Program-made: the position numbers and the translations under genes
Shown here: positions 6,681-6,904 of the stretch, piece by piece
Numbering within the stretch: position 1 is the first letter of the stretch
Layout of the letters: each line of letters starts with the position of its first letter
Source: Actinomycetes bacterium
GTDB lineage: Bacteria; Actinomycetota; Actinomycetes; Propionibacteriales; Propionibacteriaceae
Assembly (NCBI GenBank): GCA_023412435.1
Contig: JAEYNS010000200.1
Coordinates: forward strand, 1 to 6,904
DNA: 6,904 nucleotides
Direction: 5' to 3'
Notes under the pieces: model-generated
Database searches by the model: none
Seen by the model: only the letters and a program-made list of their open reading frames with translations
Told to the model about the DNA's origin: nothing

Positions 6681-6690
6681 GGGCCTCGCG
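6624..6690 (+). repeat. Inverted repeat, potential long stem in a transcribed leader or sRNA
   Basis: GTGAGGCCCTC (6624-6634) can pair with GAGGGCCTCGC (6680-6690) over 11 bp, ten Watson-Crick and one G-U. The 45 bases between the arms are GC-rich and could fold further. No T-run follows, so it is not an intrinsic terminator. Its left arm begins just after the predicted transcription start, which suits a structured 5' leader or a small RNA. No known RNA family is recognised. Confidence 0.4.
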
Positions 6691-6721
6691 ACATCTCCGG
6701 ATCGTCGCGCGCGTGCGCCCG

Positions 6722-6750
6722 CTGCCAATCGGGGGGGCCGTGTGTAGACT
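6722..6750 (+). promoter_or_regulatory. Candidate promoter CTGCCA-17-TAGACT for the DUF5679 gene
   Basis: CTGCCA (6722-6727) and TAGACT (6745-6750) each match four of six consensus bases and are 17 bases apart. The predicted start near 6757 gives a leader of about 56 bases before the GTG at 6813. The spacer holds a run of seven G (6731-6737), so slippage would change the spacing. This is the promoter nearest to the DUF5679 gene. Confidence 0.5.
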
Positions 6751-6773
6751 GACGCGGCAAGCATCCCCGCCGT

Positions 6774-6790
6774 TTCCCCGGTCAGGGGAA
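6774..6790 (+). promoter_or_regulatory. Hairpin in the DUF5679 5' leader
   Basis: TTCCCC (6774-6779) and GGGGAA (6785-6790) form a perfect 6-bp stem with a five-base loop GGTCA. A further G-C pair (6772/6791) is possible across a bulged T. It ends about 11 bases before the GAGGAG ribosome binding site and is not followed by a T-run. It may protect the mRNA 5' end or influence translation; the role is unknown. Confidence 0.4.
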
Positions 6791-6801
6791 CCACTACCAC
6801 C

Positions 6802-6807
6802 GAGGAG
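6802..6807 (+). promoter_or_regulatory. Ribosome binding site GAGGAG of the DUF5679 gene
   Basis: GAGGAG is followed by AAACA and then GTG at 6813, a 5-base spacer. This strong Shine-Dalgarno fixes the start of the truncated DUF5679 gene and argues against the overlapping out-of-frame ORF. Confidence 0.85.
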
Positions 6808-6812
6808 AAACA

Positions 6813-6904
6813 GTGGCCAAGGACAGCTACAGCGGGTCGTTCTACTGTGTGAAGTGCAAGGATCACCGCGAAGCGACCGGTGATGTCACGGTGAACGAGA
6901 AGGG
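6813..6904 (+). CDS. DUF5679 zinc-ribbon protein, 5' part (cut by window end)
   Basis: The visible 30 residues start MAKDSYSGSFYCVKCKDHRE (GTG read as Met) and continue ATGDVTVNEK before the window ends. The short leader, the FYCVKCK knuckle with C12 and C15, and the following basic-acidic stretch match the actinobacterial DUF5679 family. From memory these are very small proteins of about 50-60 aa, with a second CxxC pair near the C-terminus that completes a zinc ribbon. The second pair would lie beyond the window. The function is unknown; a zinc-ribbon nucleic-acid or protein-binding role is only a guess. The start is set by GAGGAG 5 bases upstream. The gene has its own candidate promoter at 6722-6750 and possibly a longer transcript from 6586-6614. 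Confidence 0.85.
   Translation, partial: MAKDSYSGSFYCVKCKDHREATGDVTVNEK

Larger units (their letters stand above)
6539..6812. other. Intergenic region with promoters and RNA-folding potential
   Basis: This 274-base stretch separates the minus-strand peptidase gene from the plus-strand DUF5679 gene. It holds a minus-strand -10 near its left end, two candidate plus-strand promoters (6586-6614 and 6722-6750), and an inverted repeat of about 11 bp with arms at 6624-6634 and 6680-6690. It also holds a G7 run (6731-6737) and a 6-bp hairpin (6774-6790) just before the DUF5679 ribosome binding site. Longer open frames here, such as plus-strand 6677-6883, run into the DUF5679 gene out of frame and show no family features. 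I recognise no known riboswitch or ncRNA family; the tRNA T-loop, TPP and cobalamin box sequences are not seen. Confidence 0.6.

Noticed and set aside
6624..6690. Intrinsic terminator
   Set aside because: The 45-base loop and the lack of a T-run after the right arm do not fit a rho-independent terminator.
6731..6737. 6C-type small RNA on the minus strand, suggested by C7 in the reverse complement
   Set aside because: Only one C-run is present and the two C-rich hairpin loops of that family are not seen.
6677..6883. 68-codon plus-strand ORF overlapping the DUF5679 start
   Set aside because: It is out of frame with the well-supported DUF5679 gene, has no Shine-Dalgarno, and its peptide resembles random GC-rich translation.

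Overview
The window is high-GC DNA with actinobacterial gene content, start-codon use (several GTG starts) and gene order. It looks like ordinary chromosomal backbone. A PPA1309-family gene (a family named after a Cutibacterium acnes locus) between a YlbL-type protease and a UPF0182 protein points towards the Propionibacteriales or relatives. From memory, the set UPF0182 / PDZ-Lon-like protease / divergent Zincin_2 protein also occurs in Mycobacterium tuberculosis (Rv3193c-Rv3194c-Rv3195), so most of this block is conserved. I see no mobile element, CRISPR array, phage gene, tRNA or rRNA.

Layout: (a) 1-77, the last codons of a plus-strand gene, perhaps an M16-type peptidase. (b) 78-4530, a minus-strand three-gene operon read right to left: a membrane-anchored PDZ/Lon-like serine protease (YlbL type), a 168-aa PPA1309-family protein whose start overlaps the protease stop by 10 bases, then a 953-aa UPF0182 protein with seven membrane segments. 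(c) 4531-4647, a short divergent intergenic region. (d) 4648-6015, a plus-strand Zincin_2/DUF2342 protein. (e) 6017-6538, a minus-strand YgjP/WrpA-like M48-type metallopeptidase, probably leaderless. (f) 6539-6812, a 274-base intergenic region with two candidate plus-strand promoters, a long-range inverted repeat and a small hairpin. (g) 6813 to the window end, the start of a DUF5679 zinc-ribbon protein, cut off by the window.

Three complete genes, and possibly the partial one, belong to peptidase or peptidase-like families, beside a large envelope protein of unknown function. A role in cell-envelope protein quality control is a reasonable inference, but nothing here proves it. I did not find a clearly new multi-gene system. 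The points most worth checking are the loss of both zinc-binding histidines in the Zincin_2 helix (RETAR where HExxH would stand) and the structured, apparently transcribed region upstream of the DUF5679 gene, including a G7 tract in a promoter spacer.
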